From: CAZIOH01 sp964540815
GTDB lineage: Bacteria; Myxococcota_A; Polyangia; Fen-1088
Reading direction: 5' to 3'
Length of the DNA stretch: 64,000 bases
Assembly: GCA_964540815.1 (NCBI GenBank)
Contig: CAZIOH010000014.1
Location: 1-64,000 of the forward strand
In this document: piece by piece, positions 19,376-29,158 of the stretch
Numbering within the stretch: position 1 is the first letter of the stretch
Layout of the letters: the number at the start of each line of letters is the position of its first letter
Notes under the pieces: generated by a model
What the model was told of the DNA's origin: nothing
The model's database searches: none
Seen by the model: only the letters and a program-made list of their open reading frames with translations
Program-made: the position numbers and the translations under genes

Positions 19376-20614
19376 CTCGCGCTCGCGATCGTCGTCGCCG
19401 GTGACGCGCGTCCCGGCCGCGGCAAAGGAAACTGTGTCGGCCGTGCCGACCGCGGTGTCCCCGAAGCGCGCCGTGATGCGATCCAGCGCGGCGTTCAGCT
19501 TCTCGGCGCGGCTCGGGGCCGGCGGCGCAAAGAGCTCGAGCGCCGCGGCCTCCGTCATCGACAACCCCTGCACCGAGACGCCCGTGAGCCGCACTTGCGC
19601 GCGGAGCGGCGATCGCTCGAGCAACGTCATCGCGACCCGGTACAGGGTCTGGCCATCGTCGGTGGGCTGGGCCAGGGTCAGCCGCCGCGTGCTGAGCGCG
19701 AAGCTGGCGGTCTTGATCTTGAGCTGCACCACCCGCCCGCGCACCCCCGCCCGCCGCAACCGCCGCGCCAGCCGCAGCGCCTGGGCGTGAATGTGCGGAC
19801 CGAGCACGCTCGGGTCGGCGGCGCAGTCCTCCTCGAAGGTGTCCTCGGTCCCGAGGCTCTTGGCCGCCCGATCCGGCACCACCGCCCGCGGATCGATGCC
19901 CTGGGCCAGCTCCCACAGGCCTCGGCTGCCCGGAACCTGCCGCTCGAGCCACTCCGGATCCCGCGCACCGAGCGCACCGATGGTGTGAAGCCCGAGCCGG
20001 CGCAGCACCTCCTCGGTCTTGCGTCCGACGCCCCACAGGCGCCCCACCGGCAACGGCGCGAGGAACGCCTGCGTCTCGGGCCCGGGCACCACGCGCATGC
20101 CGTTCGGCTTGGCCACGTCGGAGGCGATCTTGGCGACGAACTTGACCGTCGCCACCCCGGCCGAGGCCGGCAGGTCGAGCTCGCGCGCGATGCGGGCCCG
20201 CAGGCGGCTGGCGATGGTGGCGGCGTCGCCGAACAGCGCGCGCGACGCCCCCACGTCGAGGAAGGCCTCGTCGAGCGAGAGCGGCTCGACCAGCGGCGTG
20301 ACGCTGCCGAGGATGGAGAACAGCGCCTCGCTGGCCTCGCTGTAGGCGGCGAAGCGTGGGGGCACCACCGTGGCGTCGGGCGCGCGGCGCAAGGCCTCCA
20401 CCATCGACATCGCGCTCTTCACCCCGAACGGACGCACCTCGTACGAGGCGGCCAGCACCACCCCGCGGCGCGCGTGGCCGCCGACGATGACCGGGCGTCC
20501 ACGCAGCGCCGGGTGATCGCGCTGCTCGACCGACGCGTAGAAGGCGTCCATGTCGATGTGAATGATGGTGGGATCGGCGGCCGCATGCGGCCCTGCCGGA
20601 ACCGCGCCCGTCAT
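19370..20614 (-). CDS. dinB: DNA polymerase IV (Y-family)
   Basis: DinB is a translesion polymerase that copies damaged DNA with low fidelity. The 414-residue protein has the Y-family palm motifs HIDMDAFYASVEQ and PLSLDEAFLDV with the three catalytic acidic residues, plus VVLAASYEVRPFGVKSAMS and the helix-hairpin-helix thumb (LWGVGRKTEEVLRRLGLHTIGAL). The little-finger domain follows (LGTEDTFEEDCAADPSVL to QVRLTGVSVQGL). There is no obvious C-terminal clamp-binding pentapeptide; the protein ends in a charged tail (DDDREREL). Length is slightly above the E. coli protein. No LexA-type operator was recognised upstream, so damage regulation cannot be stated. It converges with the Smr gene. Confidence 0.94.
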   Translation of the reverse strand: MTGAVPAGPHAAADPTIIHIDMDAFYASVEQRDHPALRGRPVIVGGHARRGVVLAASYEVRPFGVKSAMSMVEALRRAPDATVVPPRFAAYSEASEALFSILGSVTPLVEPLSLDEAFLDVGASRALFGDAATIASRLRARIARELDLPASAGVATVKFVAKIASDVAKPNGMRVVPGPETQAFLAPLPVGRLWGVGRKTEEVLRRLGLHTIGALGARDPEWLERQVPGSRGLWELAQGIDPRAVVPDRAAKSLGTEDTFEEDCAADPSVLGPHIHAQALRLARRLRRAGVRGRVVQLKIKTASFALSTRRLTLAQPTDDGQTLYRVAMTLLERSPLRAQVRLTGVSVQGLSMTEAAALELFAPPAPSRAEKLNAALDRITARFGDTAVGTADTVSFAAAGTRVTGDDDREREL

Positions 20615-20733
20615 CTTCGCGCCGCCCGCGCCGCCCGCGGCTGAAACGGGTGGCGTCCGTGCCGGTTCCCGCCCATGGTTCCGCCCGACGCACGTGGCGG
20701 ACGCGCGCGCAAACGGGACAGGAGCAAGCCATC

Positions 20734-21765
20734 ATGACGACCACGACCAACAAGACGATGCGTGCGATGCAAGTCACCAAACCGGGCGCGCCATTCGAGC
20801 TCGTCGAGCGCGCGGTTCCCGAGCCGGGGCCGACGCAGCTGCGGATCAAGGTCGAGGCCTGTGGCGTTTGCCACAGCGATGCGATGGTCCGATCGGGTGC
20901 CTACCCCGGTCTCAGCCTGCCGCGCATCCCGGGCCACGAGATCGCCGGGCGCATCGATGCCCTCGGCAGCGCGGTCCACGCCGGGACGTGGAAGGCGGGG
21001 GATCGCGTGGGGGTTGGCTGGCACGGTGGCCATTGCTTCGAGTGTAACGCCTGCCGGCGGGGCCTGTTCATCAACTGCGTCAAGGGCCTGGTCACCGGCA
21101 TCAGCCACGACGGCGGGTACGCCGAGTACGTGGTCGTCCCGCAGGAATCCGTGGCCCGCATCCCCGACGCCCTGGCGGCCGTCGACGCGGGCCCCCTCCT
21201 GTGCGCCGGCATCACGACCTACAACTCCCTGCGCAACAGCGGGGCCCGCCCCGGGGACACTGTGGCCATCCAGGGCATCGGCGGGCTCGGCCACCTGGCG
21301 GTCCAGTTTGCCGCGCGCATGGGCTTCCGCACGGTGGCCCTCTCGCGCGGCGAGGACAAGGCCGAGCTCGCGCACCAGCTCGGGGCGCACGTCTACCTCG
21401 ACACCGGCAAGGTCGACGCGGCCGAGGGCCTGCAGAAGCTCGGCGGGGCCGACCTGGTCCTGGCCACCGCGCCCCATGCCGCCTCGATCGCCAGCGTGGT
21501 CGGCGGCCTCAAGCCGCGCGGCAAGCTGATGATCGTGGCCGCGCCCTTCGAGCCCTTGCAGGTGAGCGTGTTCGCGCTGCTCTCCGGCAAGACCATCCAG
21601 GGCTGGCCGAGCGGCAGCGCGATCGACTCCGAGGACACCATGGCCTTCAGCGCGCTCACCAACGTGCGCCCGCGGGTCGAGGTCTTCAAGCTCGAGCAAG
21701 CCGAGGAGGCCTTCGCGAAGATGATGGAGAACCGCGTGCGCTTCCGGGCGGTGCTCACACCTTGA
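20734..21765 (+). CDS. Zinc-dependent alcohol dehydrogenase (MDR superfamily)
   Basis: This 343-residue medium-chain dehydrogenase should oxidise alcohols or reduce aldehydes with NAD(P). The catalytic zinc motif is CGVCHSD with GHEIAGRI; a structural zinc loop is present as HCFECNACRRGLFINC. The Rossmann cofactor site is GIGGLGHLAVQFAARMG. The family resemblance is to AdhA/YqhD-unrelated bacterial ADHs that often use benzyl or cinnamyl alcohols, but the substrate cannot be read from sequence. The ATG at 20734 follows a GGAG site about 9 bases upstream, although the frame is open further. It is transcribed away from dinB and converges with the large helicase gene, leaving only 12 bases between the stops. 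Confidence 0.92.
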   Translation: MTTTTNKTMRAMQVTKPGAPFELVERAVPEPGPTQLRIKVEACGVCHSDAMVRSGAYPGLSLPRIPGHEIAGRIDALGSAVHAGTWKAGDRVGVGWHGGHCFECNACRRGLFINCVKGLVTGISHDGGYAEYVVVPQESVARIPDALAAVDAGPLLCAGITTYNSLRNSGARPGDTVAIQGIGGLGHLAVQFAARMGFRTVALSRGEDKAELAHQLGAHVYLDTGKVDAAEGLQKLGGADLVLATAPHAASIASVVGGLKPRGKLMIVAAPFEPLQVSVFALLSGKTIQGWPSGSAIDSEDTMAFSALTNVRPRVEVFKLEQAEEAFAKMMENRVRFRAVLTP

Positions 21766-21777
21766 GCGGGGCGGGCC

Positions 21778-24700
21778 TCAGGGCTCGCTGCCCCGCTGGA
21801 TGAGCTTGATGAGCTCGTCGGTGCCGAGGGCGGCGGCGGTCTCGGTGCCCTCGAGGATGCCGGCCGCCAGGGCGCGCTTGGCCTCGTGCAGACCGAGCAC
21901 CGCCTCCTCGATGGTGCCGCGCGCCACCAGCCGGACGGCGGTCACCGGGCGGGTCTGGCCGATGCGGTGGGCGCGGGCCGTGGCCTGATCCTCGACCGCG
22001 GGGTTCCACCAGGGATCGAGGTGAATCACCGTGTCCGCCGCGGTGAGGTTGAGGCCGAACCCTCCCGCCTTGAGCGAGATGAGGAAGATCTCCGCCTCGC
22101 CGGCCTGGAAGGCCGCGATGCGCTGCTCGCGCACCTCGGCCGGGGTGGTCCCGTCGAGCACCAGCACCCGGAAGTGGTGCTGCCGCAGGCGCGGCGCCAG
22201 GATCTCGAGGAAGCTGCGGAACTGGCTGAAGACCAGCACCCGGTGGCCGCCTTCGCGCAGCTCCTCGAGGAGCTCGAGCAGGTACGCCGCCTTCGACGAT
22301 CCGGCCGGTGAGCGCGGGTAGACCAGGCGCGGGTGACAGCACAGCTGCCGCAGCCGGGTGAGCGCCGCCAGCAGCACGAACTGCACGCCCTGCCCGTCGC
22401 GGTCGGGATCGCGCTTGGCGGCCTCGACCTCGGCCAGCGTCGAGGCGCGCAGCTCCTCGTAGAGGGCCTGCTCCTCGCTAGACAGCTGGATCACCCGCAC
22501 CACCTCGGTGCGCGGCGGCAGCTCGCGCGCCACCTCGGACTTCATGCGCCGGAGCACGAACGGACGCAGCAGCAGCGCCAGCGCCCGCCGGCGCTGATCG
22601 TCGCCGAACTTCTCGATCGGCACCGCGAAGCGCGCCCGGAAGTGCTCCCAGCTGCCGAGCAGGCCCGGCGAGACCACCCGGAAAATGCTCCACAGCTCGC
22701 CCAGACGATTCTCGATCGGCGTCCCGGTCAACCCGAGGCACCACCCGGCGTTGAGCTGGCGGAGCGCCTTGGCCCGCTCGGTGGTGGCGTTCTTGACCGA
22801 CTGGGCCTCGTCGATCACCAGCGAGCCGAAGGCGATCGCGGCCAGGGCCTCGGCGTCGAGCGCGACCACGGTGTAGCTCGCCACCAGGACTTGCCCGGGG
22901 CCGAGCCCCGAGAGCAAGCTCGCCCGCGCAGGCCCCCGGTAGAGCTTGACGTCGAGCTGGGGCGTGAACCGCGCCGCCTCGGCCAGCCAGTTCGGCACCA
23001 CCGACGTCGGGGCGACCACCAGGGCGGGCCCCTCGGCCGCCCGGTGCGCGAGGACCGCCAGGGTCTGCACGGTCTTGCCGAGCCCCATCTCGTCGGCCAG
23101 GATCGCCCCCGCGCCCCAGTGGGCGAGCCGCACCATCCAGGTGACGCCGGCCTTCTGGTAGGGGCGCAGGCCCTCGTCGAGGTTGGCCGGCAGCACCGGC
23201 ACCTCGGCGGCGCCCGCGCGCATCCGCTTGCGCAGGGCCGTGAAGGCGGCGCTGGCCTTGACCTGGGCCTCGCGCTCGACGAGCCCCATCAGCGGATCCC
23301 CACCGACCCGCGACAGCTCCAGCCCCCCGCGGCTCTCGAAGAAGAGCGGCTCGGCCTGCTCGAGCGCGCGCCGCAAGGTCTCCTCGATGCGCACGAAGCC
23401 GCGCGCGCCCACCGCCACGTAGCGCCGGCCCTCGCGGATCGCCGCGAACAGCACCGCCAGCGGCACCACCTCGGTCTTGCCCGCGACCGCCACCTCGACG
23501 CCACCCTCGACCTGGAACCAGTCGCGGCGATCGGCCACCTGCATGCGCATGTTGCCCCGACCGACGCTGCCGAGCGACAGCAGGTGGGCATCGTCCGCCC
23601 ACTCGACGGACACCGCCTCGCCCATCTCCTTCAGCTCGGCGACCAGGTGCAACGCCGGATCGCCCTCGCCCACCCGCCAGCCCCAGGGCTCGGTCTCGTT
23701 GCCTCCCGCGAGCCCCAATCGCTCGGCCAGCGCGTGGGCGGTCTGGCGCTCGGCCTGTGGGTCGCGGCGGGCGCCGTGGCGCTCGTTGCCCTGGCCCTCG
23801 AGGACCAGCGCCGGCCCCTCGCCAGGCAGGAAGGTCGGGCCGAGCTTGACCGGACGGACCGCCAGGCTGATCTGCACCGCCCCCGACGCCAGCATCTCGA
23901 GCCGCGCCACCAGGCGCCCGTCGGCCGGGGCGATGGTGCGGGTCCACTCGGTGGGAAACTCGATGTCCATCGACTCTTGCAGGGGCTCGAGGCGCACCGC
24001 GAGCGCGTCGTGCGACTCGGGCGGAAACCGCGCCGGCGCCACCGCCAGCGCCGTCACCACCGCGGCGGCCTCCACGCTGAGCTCGGCGAGCAAGACCTGG
24101 GCCCCCGCGCCCGCCGAGACCACCTCGACCCCCGCGGGGTGATGCAGATACACGAGGTGGCGCTGATCGCGCAGCGCCTGGGCCACCTCGGTCGGCAGCA
24201 GGGTCACCCCGACGAGCTCGAACCGGGGCGTGAGGGTCCCCGACCCACCGGGCGGCACCGGCGTGCTGTCGGGAGCTGCCGCCGTGCCCGCGCCGGCCGG
24301 GGCGACCGGCGCAGCCGTGGCCGTGGCCGGCCCGGCGCCGAACCGCAGGCGGAGGCGTCCGAGGCGGATGTCGAGCCGGCGGGCGGTGTCGCGCTCGCCC
24401 TCGAGGAACACCGCGGGATGATCGATGAGCGCCCGCAGGATGGCGAAGAGCTGGGCCGCACGCAGCGGTCCCGCGTACCGGCCGGCCTCCGACTCGCGCG
24501 CGAAGCGATCGTCGTATGCCAGGTACACCCGCCGGTCGGCGGCGGTCAGGTCGCGGCGGTGCGGGACGTTGAACCACTCGAGCCGCGAGCCGGCGGAGAA
24601 CCCGCCCGTCTTGCCGCGCCGCTGGACCACCGGCCGCACATCGATCCCCCCGTGCGCGAGCCGCACCACCCGGAAGGCCAGGCGCTCCTGCCCGACCTGG

Positions 24701-25572
24701 GCGGGGCCAGTGCGCGGCTGACCGGGGGAGCGCGGGGCGCCGGTCTCGCCCACCACCCCGCCCGGCAGGCGCAGGCGGGCCAGCGCCTCATCCAGAGTGC
24801 CAAGCGCAAACTGCCAGGAGGGGGCCCGCAGCACCTCGAGCAGCTCCTCGTGCTGGACGGTCTGGCGGGGGTCGCGCAGGAAATCGATCATGGCGATCAG
24901 CGCCGCGTGCTGCCGATCCTCGGGCACGCTCTCGACCTCGTAGGTGTCCTTGCGCGAGAGGGTCCAGCGCAGGGGGCCCTCTTCCCAGCCGAGGAGCAAG
25001 AGGCCGATCTCGTCGAACTGGTTCGGGCGCGGCTCGTCGTCCAGCGACTGCGAGAGGGTCGATTCCCAGTAGAACAGCGCTGGCGCCGGTGCGCGGGCCA
25101 CCTCGACGCGGCGGGGGTCGAAGGTGCCGGGCGGGCGCGGCCTCAGGGTCCCGGGCGCCTCCAGCCGGGAGAGCGAGCGCTGCAGGCGGCGCAGGAACGT
25201 CGTCAGGGTCTCGTCCGCCGGATCCCGGCCGTGCTCGGCGAGCCAGGCCTGCCGGGCCTGGTGGCGCGCCACCAGGATCGCGGTGCGGTGCAGGTACGCG
25301 AGGGCGGTCGGGCCGAGATCGAAGTACCGCATCCGGACGCGCCGTGCGCTCTCGGGCTCGAAGAGCATCTGGCGGTAGGTGACCGGCGCGTCGTACCCGC
25401 CACCGTAGAAGCCGGTCGAGTAGTGGCCTCCCCGCCCGATGAGGACGTCGTCGAGGCGGTCGGTGACCCCGTGGGCCTCGATCCAGCGCTGCAAGGCCGC
25501 GCCCTCCTTGGGGGGCGGCGGCACCTCGGGCTCGAGGAGCTCGGGCGGCGGCGGAGCAATGGACGCGCGCAT
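21778..25572 (-). CDS. Large SNF2-family DEAD/DEAH-type helicase
   Basis: This 1264-residue protein is a second SNF2-superfamily DNA translocase. The first 750 residues form a long N-terminal region without a SWIM zinc finger that I can see, starting MRASIAPPPPELLEPEVPPPPKEG. The ATPase lies in the last 500 residues: LRPYQKAGVTWMVRL, Walker A DEMGLGKT (about 825), Walker B DEAQ, LTGTPIENRLGELWS, then LVFSQFRSFLEIL, AGGFGLNLTAAD and DPWWNPAVEDQATARAHRIGQTRPV. The ATG at 25572 was chosen because further upstream the frame runs antisense through the divergent SDR gene. The two helicases share the C-terminal core but differ in the N-terminal half, so they are unlikely to be recent duplicates. Cellular role unknown. 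Confidence 0.9.
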   Translation of the reverse strand: MRASIAPPPPELLEPEVPPPPKEGAALQRWIEAHGVTDRLDDVLIGRGGHYSTGFYGGGYDAPVTYRQMLFEPESARRVRMRYFDLGPTALAYLHRTAILVARHQARQAWLAEHGRDPADETLTTFLRRLQRSLSRLEAPGTLRPRPPGTFDPRRVEVARAPAPALFYWESTLSQSLDDEPRPNQFDEIGLLLLGWEEGPLRWTLSRKDTYEVESVPEDRQHAALIAMIDFLRDPRQTVQHEELLEVLRAPSWQFALGTLDEALARLRLPGGVVGETGAPRSPGQPRTGPAQVGQERLAFRVVRLAHGGIDVRPVVQRRGKTGGFSAGSRLEWFNVPHRRDLTAADRRVYLAYDDRFARESEAGRYAGPLRAAQLFAILRALIDHPAVFLEGERDTARRLDIRLGRLRLRFGAGPATATAAPVAPAGAGTAAAPDSTPVPPGGSGTLTPRFELVGVTLLPTEVAQALRDQRHLVYLHHPAGVEVVSAGAGAQVLLAELSVEAAAVVTALAVAPARFPPESHDALAVRLEPLQESMDIEFPTEWTRTIAPADGRLVARLEMLASGAVQISLAVRPVKLGPTFLPGEGPALVLEGQGNERHGARRDPQAERQTAHALAERLGLAGGNETEPWGWRVGEGDPALHLVAELKEMGEAVSVEWADDAHLLSLGSVGRGNMRMQVADRRDWFQVEGGVEVAVAGKTEVVPLAVLFAAIREGRRYVAVGARGFVRIEETLRRALEQAEPLFFESRGGLELSRVGGDPLMGLVEREAQVKASAAFTALRKRMRAGAAEVPVLPANLDEGLRPYQKAGVTWMVRLAHWGAGAILADEMGLGKTVQTLAVLAHRAAEGPALVVAPTSVVPNWLAEAARFTPQLDVKLYRGPARASLLSGLGPGQVLVASYTVVALDAEALAAIAFGSLVIDEAQSVKNATTERAKALRQLNAGWCLGLTGTPIENRLGELWSIFRVVSPGLLGSWEHFRARFAVPIEKFGDDQRRRALALLLRPFVLRRMKSEVARELPPRTEVVRVIQLSSEEQALYEELRASTLAEVEAAKRDPDRDGQGVQFVLLAALTRLRQLCCHPRLVYPRSPAGSSKAAYLLELLEELREGGHRVLVFSQFRSFLEILAPRLRQHHFRVLVLDGTTPAEVREQRIAAFQAGEAEIFLISLKAGGFGLNLTAADTVIHLDPWWNPAVEDQATARAHRIGQTRPVTAVRLVARGTIEEAVLGLHEAKRALAAGILEGTETAAALGTDELIKLIQRGSEP

Positions 25573-25657
25573 GACCGGGGCACTATAGGAGACCCCGCAA
25601 GACCGGCAAGTGACGGGCAACCTCGACCTGGCAGGCCGATCGGGTACGCTCACGGAC

Positions 25658-26551
25658 ATGACGAACCCGACCAGCCTGCGGGGCAAGACGCTGTTCATCA
25701 CGGGGGCCTCGCGCGGCATCGGCAAGGCCATCGCGCTGCGCGCCGCGCGCGACGGGGCGCGGATCGCGGTCATCGGAAAGACCGCGACCCCGCACGCCCA
25801 GCTGCCGGGAACCGTCTTCTCGGCCGCGGCCGAGATCGAGGCCGCGGGGGGCGAGGCGCTTCCCCTGGCGGTCGACGTCCGTGACGAGGCGGCCGTCGCG
25901 GCCGCCGTCGCCGAGACCGCGGCGCGGTTCGGCGGCATCGACATCCTCGTCAACAACGCCAGCGCCATCTTCCTCGCCGGGACGCTCGGCACGCCGATGA
26001 AGCGGTTCGACCTGATGATGTCGGTGAACATGCGGGCGACCTTCGCCTGCTCTCAGGCCTGCATCCCCTGGCTCAAGCGCGCCGCCAACCCGCACATCCT
26101 CAACCTGTCGCCGCCCCCCAGCCTCGAGCCCAAGTGGTTCCAGCACCACGTGGCGTACACCATGTCCAAGATGGGCATGAGCCTGTGCGTGCTCGGCATG
26201 TCGCCCGAGCTGCGGGGCGACGGGATCGCGGTCAATGCCCTGTGGCCGCGGACGCTGATCGCCACCGCGGCGCTGGCCATGCTCGGGCCCGGGGTGTCGC
26301 CCGACATGGGCCGCAAGCCCGAGATCGTCGCCGACGCCGCCCACGCCATCCTCGGCCGCGACAGCCGCGGCTGCACCGGGAACTTCTTCATCGACGACGA
26401 GGTGCTGGCGGCGGAGGGGGTCACCGATCTCGGTGGATACGCCACCCGGCCTGGACAGGCTCACTTCCTGCCGGACCTGTTCCTCGAGCCGCCGCCGCCG
26501 TCGCCGTCGCCGTCCGGAGGGCCCGGCGGTGGTGGGGGACCAGTTGACTGA
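25658..26551 (+). CDS. Short-chain dehydrogenase/reductase, HSDL2-like
   Basis: This 297-residue SDR enzyme carries the cofactor motif TGASRGIGKAIALR, the NNAS stability motif and the active-site tyrosine and lysine as YTMSK. The usual catalytic serine region reads NLSPPPSLEPKWF. The region after it (HHVAYTMSKMGMSLCVLGMS, then VNALWPRTLIATAA) resembles hydroxysteroid-dehydrogenase-like 2 proteins, which usually act on lipid or fatty-acid-derived substrates. It ends in a Pro/Ser/Gly-rich tail of about 25 residues not needed for the fold. ATG 25658 fits the family N-terminus; an upstream ATG at 25610 would add 16 residues. Lipid metabolism is supported by the thioesterase gene 84 bases downstream. 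Confidence 0.88.
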   Translation: MTNPTSLRGKTLFITGASRGIGKAIALRAARDGARIAVIGKTATPHAQLPGTVFSAAAEIEAAGGEALPLAVDVRDEAAVAAAVAETAARFGGIDILVNNASAIFLAGTLGTPMKRFDLMMSVNMRATFACSQACIPWLKRAANPHILNLSPPPSLEPKWFQHHVAYTMSKMGMSLCVLGMSPELRGDGIAVNALWPRTLIATAALAMLGPGVSPDMGRKPEIVADAAHAILGRDSRGCTGNFFIDDEVLAAEGVTDLGGYATRPGQAHFLPDLFLEPPPPSPSPSGGPGGGGGPVD

Positions 26552-26635
26552 CCGGGGGGCCCGGTCGACCCGGCCCCGGCTCGGGCCCGGCCAGGCGCGA
26601 CCCGATCACCTTCTTCCCAGCCTCTGGAGGGCGGC

Positions 26636-27076
26636 ATGCTGAGCAGCACGGTTCACGAGTACGAGATCCTCATCAAGGAGCACCACCTCGACAGCTTCGG
26701 GCACGTCAACAACGCGGTCTACCTCGAGCTCTTCGAGGAGGCGCGCTGGGATCTGATCACCAGGAACGGCTACGGCTATCAGGAGATCCACGCCACCCAG
26801 CTGGCGCCGGCGATTCTCGAGGTGAGCCTGAGCTTCAAGCGTGAGCTGCGAAACCGCCAGCAGGCCCGGATCCGCAGCTGGATGGAATCCCACCAGCAGC
26901 GCATCGGGCGGATGGTGCAGGTCATCGTGGACGACGCCGACAAGGTCTACTGCGAGGCCAGGTTCGCCTTCGGGCTGATGGACCTGAGGGCGCGCAAGCT
27001 GGTCGCGCCGACGCCGGCGTGGTGGCGGGCCATGGGCCTGCCCGATCCGCCACCTCCCGGCGGCGAGCCCATCTGA
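26636..27076 (+). CDS. Hotdog-fold acyl-CoA thioesterase (4HBT family)
   Basis: This 146-residue protein has the single hotdog domain of the 4-hydroxybenzoyl-CoA thioesterase family, which cleaves acyl-CoA thioesters. The signature is HHLDSFGHVNNAVYLELFEEAR, with the catalytic-type Asp and the HVNN motif. A second conserved strand pattern (LEVSLSFKRELRNRQQARIRSW) follows, then a Pro-rich C-terminus (DPPPPGG). The start ATG lies after the purine-rich TGGAGGGC. It follows the SDR gene on the same strand and could be co-transcribed with it. The acyl substrate cannot be inferred. Confidence 0.9.
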   Translation: MLSSTVHEYEILIKEHHLDSFGHVNNAVYLELFEEARWDLITRNGYGYQEIHATQLAPAILEVSLSFKRELRNRQQARIRSWMESHQQRIGRMVQVIVDDADKVYCEARFAFGLMDLRARKLVAPTPAWWRAMGLPDPPPPGGEPI

Positions 27077-27133
27077 GCGCGCCGGTGCAGGCCGGGACGG
27101 CCCCCGGGCTCGGCGGCGCGGAGCGCATTCGCT

Positions 27134-29158
27134 TCAGAAGATCTGCTGAAAGCCCGCGGTGATCCGGCCTGGCCAGCCCGGATCGGTGTACGGCGTGCGG
27201 TGGGAGGCGAAGGCCCAGTCGACCCGCACGACCGACGAGTTGAACTGCGGGATCAGCCAGCGCAGGCCGGCTCCGAGGTCGTGATGGGCGACCAGGTCCG
27301 CGAGGCTCGGTGCCGCGTCCCCCACGTCGTAGAACAGCAAGACGCCCAGCCGCTGGGAGAGGAGCGCGAGCGGCACGGAGCGCAGCTCGAGGTGGCCGAC
27401 GGCGTCGGTGCTGCCCTGGAACTCACCTATCGCATAGCCGCGCAGACCGCTGCTGCCCCCCACCGCGTAGCGGGTGTGAAAGGTGTCGGCGCGGACCGCA
27501 TCCCCCCCGGCGGAGAGCACCAGCCGCACGAGGTGACCGAGGATGGGGGAGGCTGCGTAGATTCCGGCGGAGAGGTTCTGGTCGATGAGCTTCCCGGTGT
27601 CGTCGCGGCGGCGGGCCGAGGCGCTGACCTGGGCCGAGGCGTAGCCACCGGCGCCGATCGGGACCACCCAGCCTGCGCTCGCGCCGAGGACGAGGGCCCG
27701 GAAATCCGCGCCGAGCGCCGGGAGCCCGTAGGCCAGTCGCACGCTGAAGGATGGCCCGAGGCGGCGGTTCTCGCGGAGATCGAAGGTGTCGAGATCGCGG
27801 TACGCGGCGAAGCGTGCGGTGAAGACGTCGTAGGAGACGTAGGGCTCGGAGCGGCGCTCGGAGACCGGGGCGAACTGGTCGAGGAAGGGCTCGGCCGCCG
27901 CCGGATCGGAGAAATCCGAAAGGACCGACGAGCGGCGATCGTCGAAGCGATAGCCGACGGTGACGCGCTGGACCACCGACAGCCCGTGGGAGCGGACGGC
28001 GTTGGCATCGACGGTGAGGACCTTGCGCCGGTAGATGGCTGGAGTCGGCTCGGTGGCTCCGGTCGGCAAGAGAACGGGGAGCAGCGTGAGCGAGTTGCCG
28101 CGAAAGGTCCGGCTGACGGCGTCCTGGTGAATGACGTCGACCCCAGCGCCCCAGGGGCGGCCGAGCGCGTAGAGGGGATAGTGAAGGGAGAAGGTCTCGC
28201 TGTCTCCCTCGTAGCTGGAGGAGTCGCGCGCGTACCAGGCCAGGGCCGACAGGTAGAGCGTCAGGCGGCTCCCGAGGATGTTGGGATCGAAGTAGGTCGG
28301 GCCAAAGCCCATGCGGCCCTGGTCGAGCAGGAATCCGGCGGCGAAGTACTTTCGCCAGCCAAGGAGGTTGTTCTCGGAGATTGAGGTCGACAGGAAGGAG
28401 AGCGTGTTCTGCTGGAACTCGAAGTCGGTGTTGAACCTGAGGCTCCAGACGTCGCGGGTGACGGCCAGGAGATCCACGGTGCCGGGGCGGGGGGAGACCA
28501 CGGGCACGATGGCGACCACGCTGGAGATCTCGGGGGGAAGGAAGGTGCTGCCGGCCACGTTGACGCCGGCCGGAGATTGCAGGTTGCGGAGACTCTCCTC
28601 GACGAGGGCCGAGTCGTAGGGCTCTCCCGCCTGGAGGAGGAGCTCGCGTCGAAGCACGTCGGGGCGGGTGGTGCGATGGAAGTGGTTGAACCACTGGAAC
28701 CACCAGTCACGCCGCGAGAAGACCTCCTGGTTCACGGCGTGAATCACACCGACGGTCTTGCCCTCGGGATGCGGTTCGCGGACGAGACCGAGGTCCCGCA
28801 TGGCGTCGTCGACCGACTCCTGCTCGAGGCGCCCAAGCGCCGACGAGGGTGGTGGGGAGGGCGACGGCGACGGCGACGGCTCGAGTGTGGGAGAAGGAGA
28901 GGGAGGCGGCGCCGGCGACGGCGCTGGACTGGACCCGGGGATGGTCGCCGAGGGTTCACCGCGCGCGGCGGGCTCCGCAACGTTGGCTGACGCGGCCATG
29001 GCCGGTCCGCGGCCACTTGCGGCGACCATGGCGATCGTGGACGCGAGCCCGGCGAGTGCGAGCGGAAGGACTTTCCGTCGCGTCCGTTCCGGCCCCCCTC
29101 GACTGGCCGCAAGGGGAACAGTCCCCCGCGGGGCGGCTGGGTGGCGCCCGGGGCCCAT
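27134..29158 (-). CDS. POTRA/D15-type outer-membrane beta-barrel protein
   Basis: This protein of about 674 residues resembles the BamA/TamA (Omp85) superfamily. An export signal is suggested by RRKVLPLALAGLASTIAMVAAS, then a Pro/Ser-rich linker made of SPSP-type repeats. One POTRA-like module is visible (TRPDVLRRELLLQAGEPYDSALVEESLRNL). The rest is beta-rich with alternating aromatic and polar residues, a GLRGYAIGEFQGS segment that matches the conserved VRGY-type lid loop of Omp85 barrels, and a final strand ending in ITAGFQQIF with terminal Phe. Most BamA proteins have five POTRA domains, so this is not BamA itself; a paralogue in lipid or protein export is possible. The start at 29158 is tentative: the frame is open to 29338 but the upstream residues are low in quality. 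Confidence 0.75.
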   Translation of the reverse strand: MGPGRHPAAPRGTVPLAASRGGPERTRRKVLPLALAGLASTIAMVAASGRGPAMAASANVAEPAARGEPSATIPGSSPAPSPAPPPSPSPTLEPSPSPSPSPPPSSALGRLEQESVDDAMRDLGLVREPHPEGKTVGVIHAVNQEVFSRRDWWFQWFNHFHRTTRPDVLRRELLLQAGEPYDSALVEESLRNLQSPAGVNVAGSTFLPPEISSVVAIVPVVSPRPGTVDLLAVTRDVWSLRFNTDFEFQQNTLSFLSTSISENNLLGWRKYFAAGFLLDQGRMGFGPTYFDPNILGSRLTLYLSALAWYARDSSSYEGDSETFSLHYPLYALGRPWGAGVDVIHQDAVSRTFRGNSLTLLPVLLPTGATEPTPAIYRRKVLTVDANAVRSHGLSVVQRVTVGYRFDDRRSSVLSDFSDPAAAEPFLDQFAPVSERRSEPYVSYDVFTARFAAYRDLDTFDLRENRRLGPSFSVRLAYGLPALGADFRALVLGASAGWVVPIGAGGYASAQVSASARRRDDTGKLIDQNLSAGIYAASPILGHLVRLVLSAGGDAVRADTFHTRYAVGGSSGLRGYAIGEFQGSTDAVGHLELRSVPLALLSQRLGVLLFYDVGDAAPSLADLVAHHDLGAGLRWLIPQFNSSVVRVDWAFASHRTPYTDPGWPGRITAGFQQIF

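Noticed and set aside
22333..25884. Plus-strand open frame of 1183 codons antisense to the large SNF2 gene
   Set aside because: High GC leaves the reverse frame open; it is rich in His, Arg and Gln and lacks any domain, while the minus-strand frame is a clear helicase.
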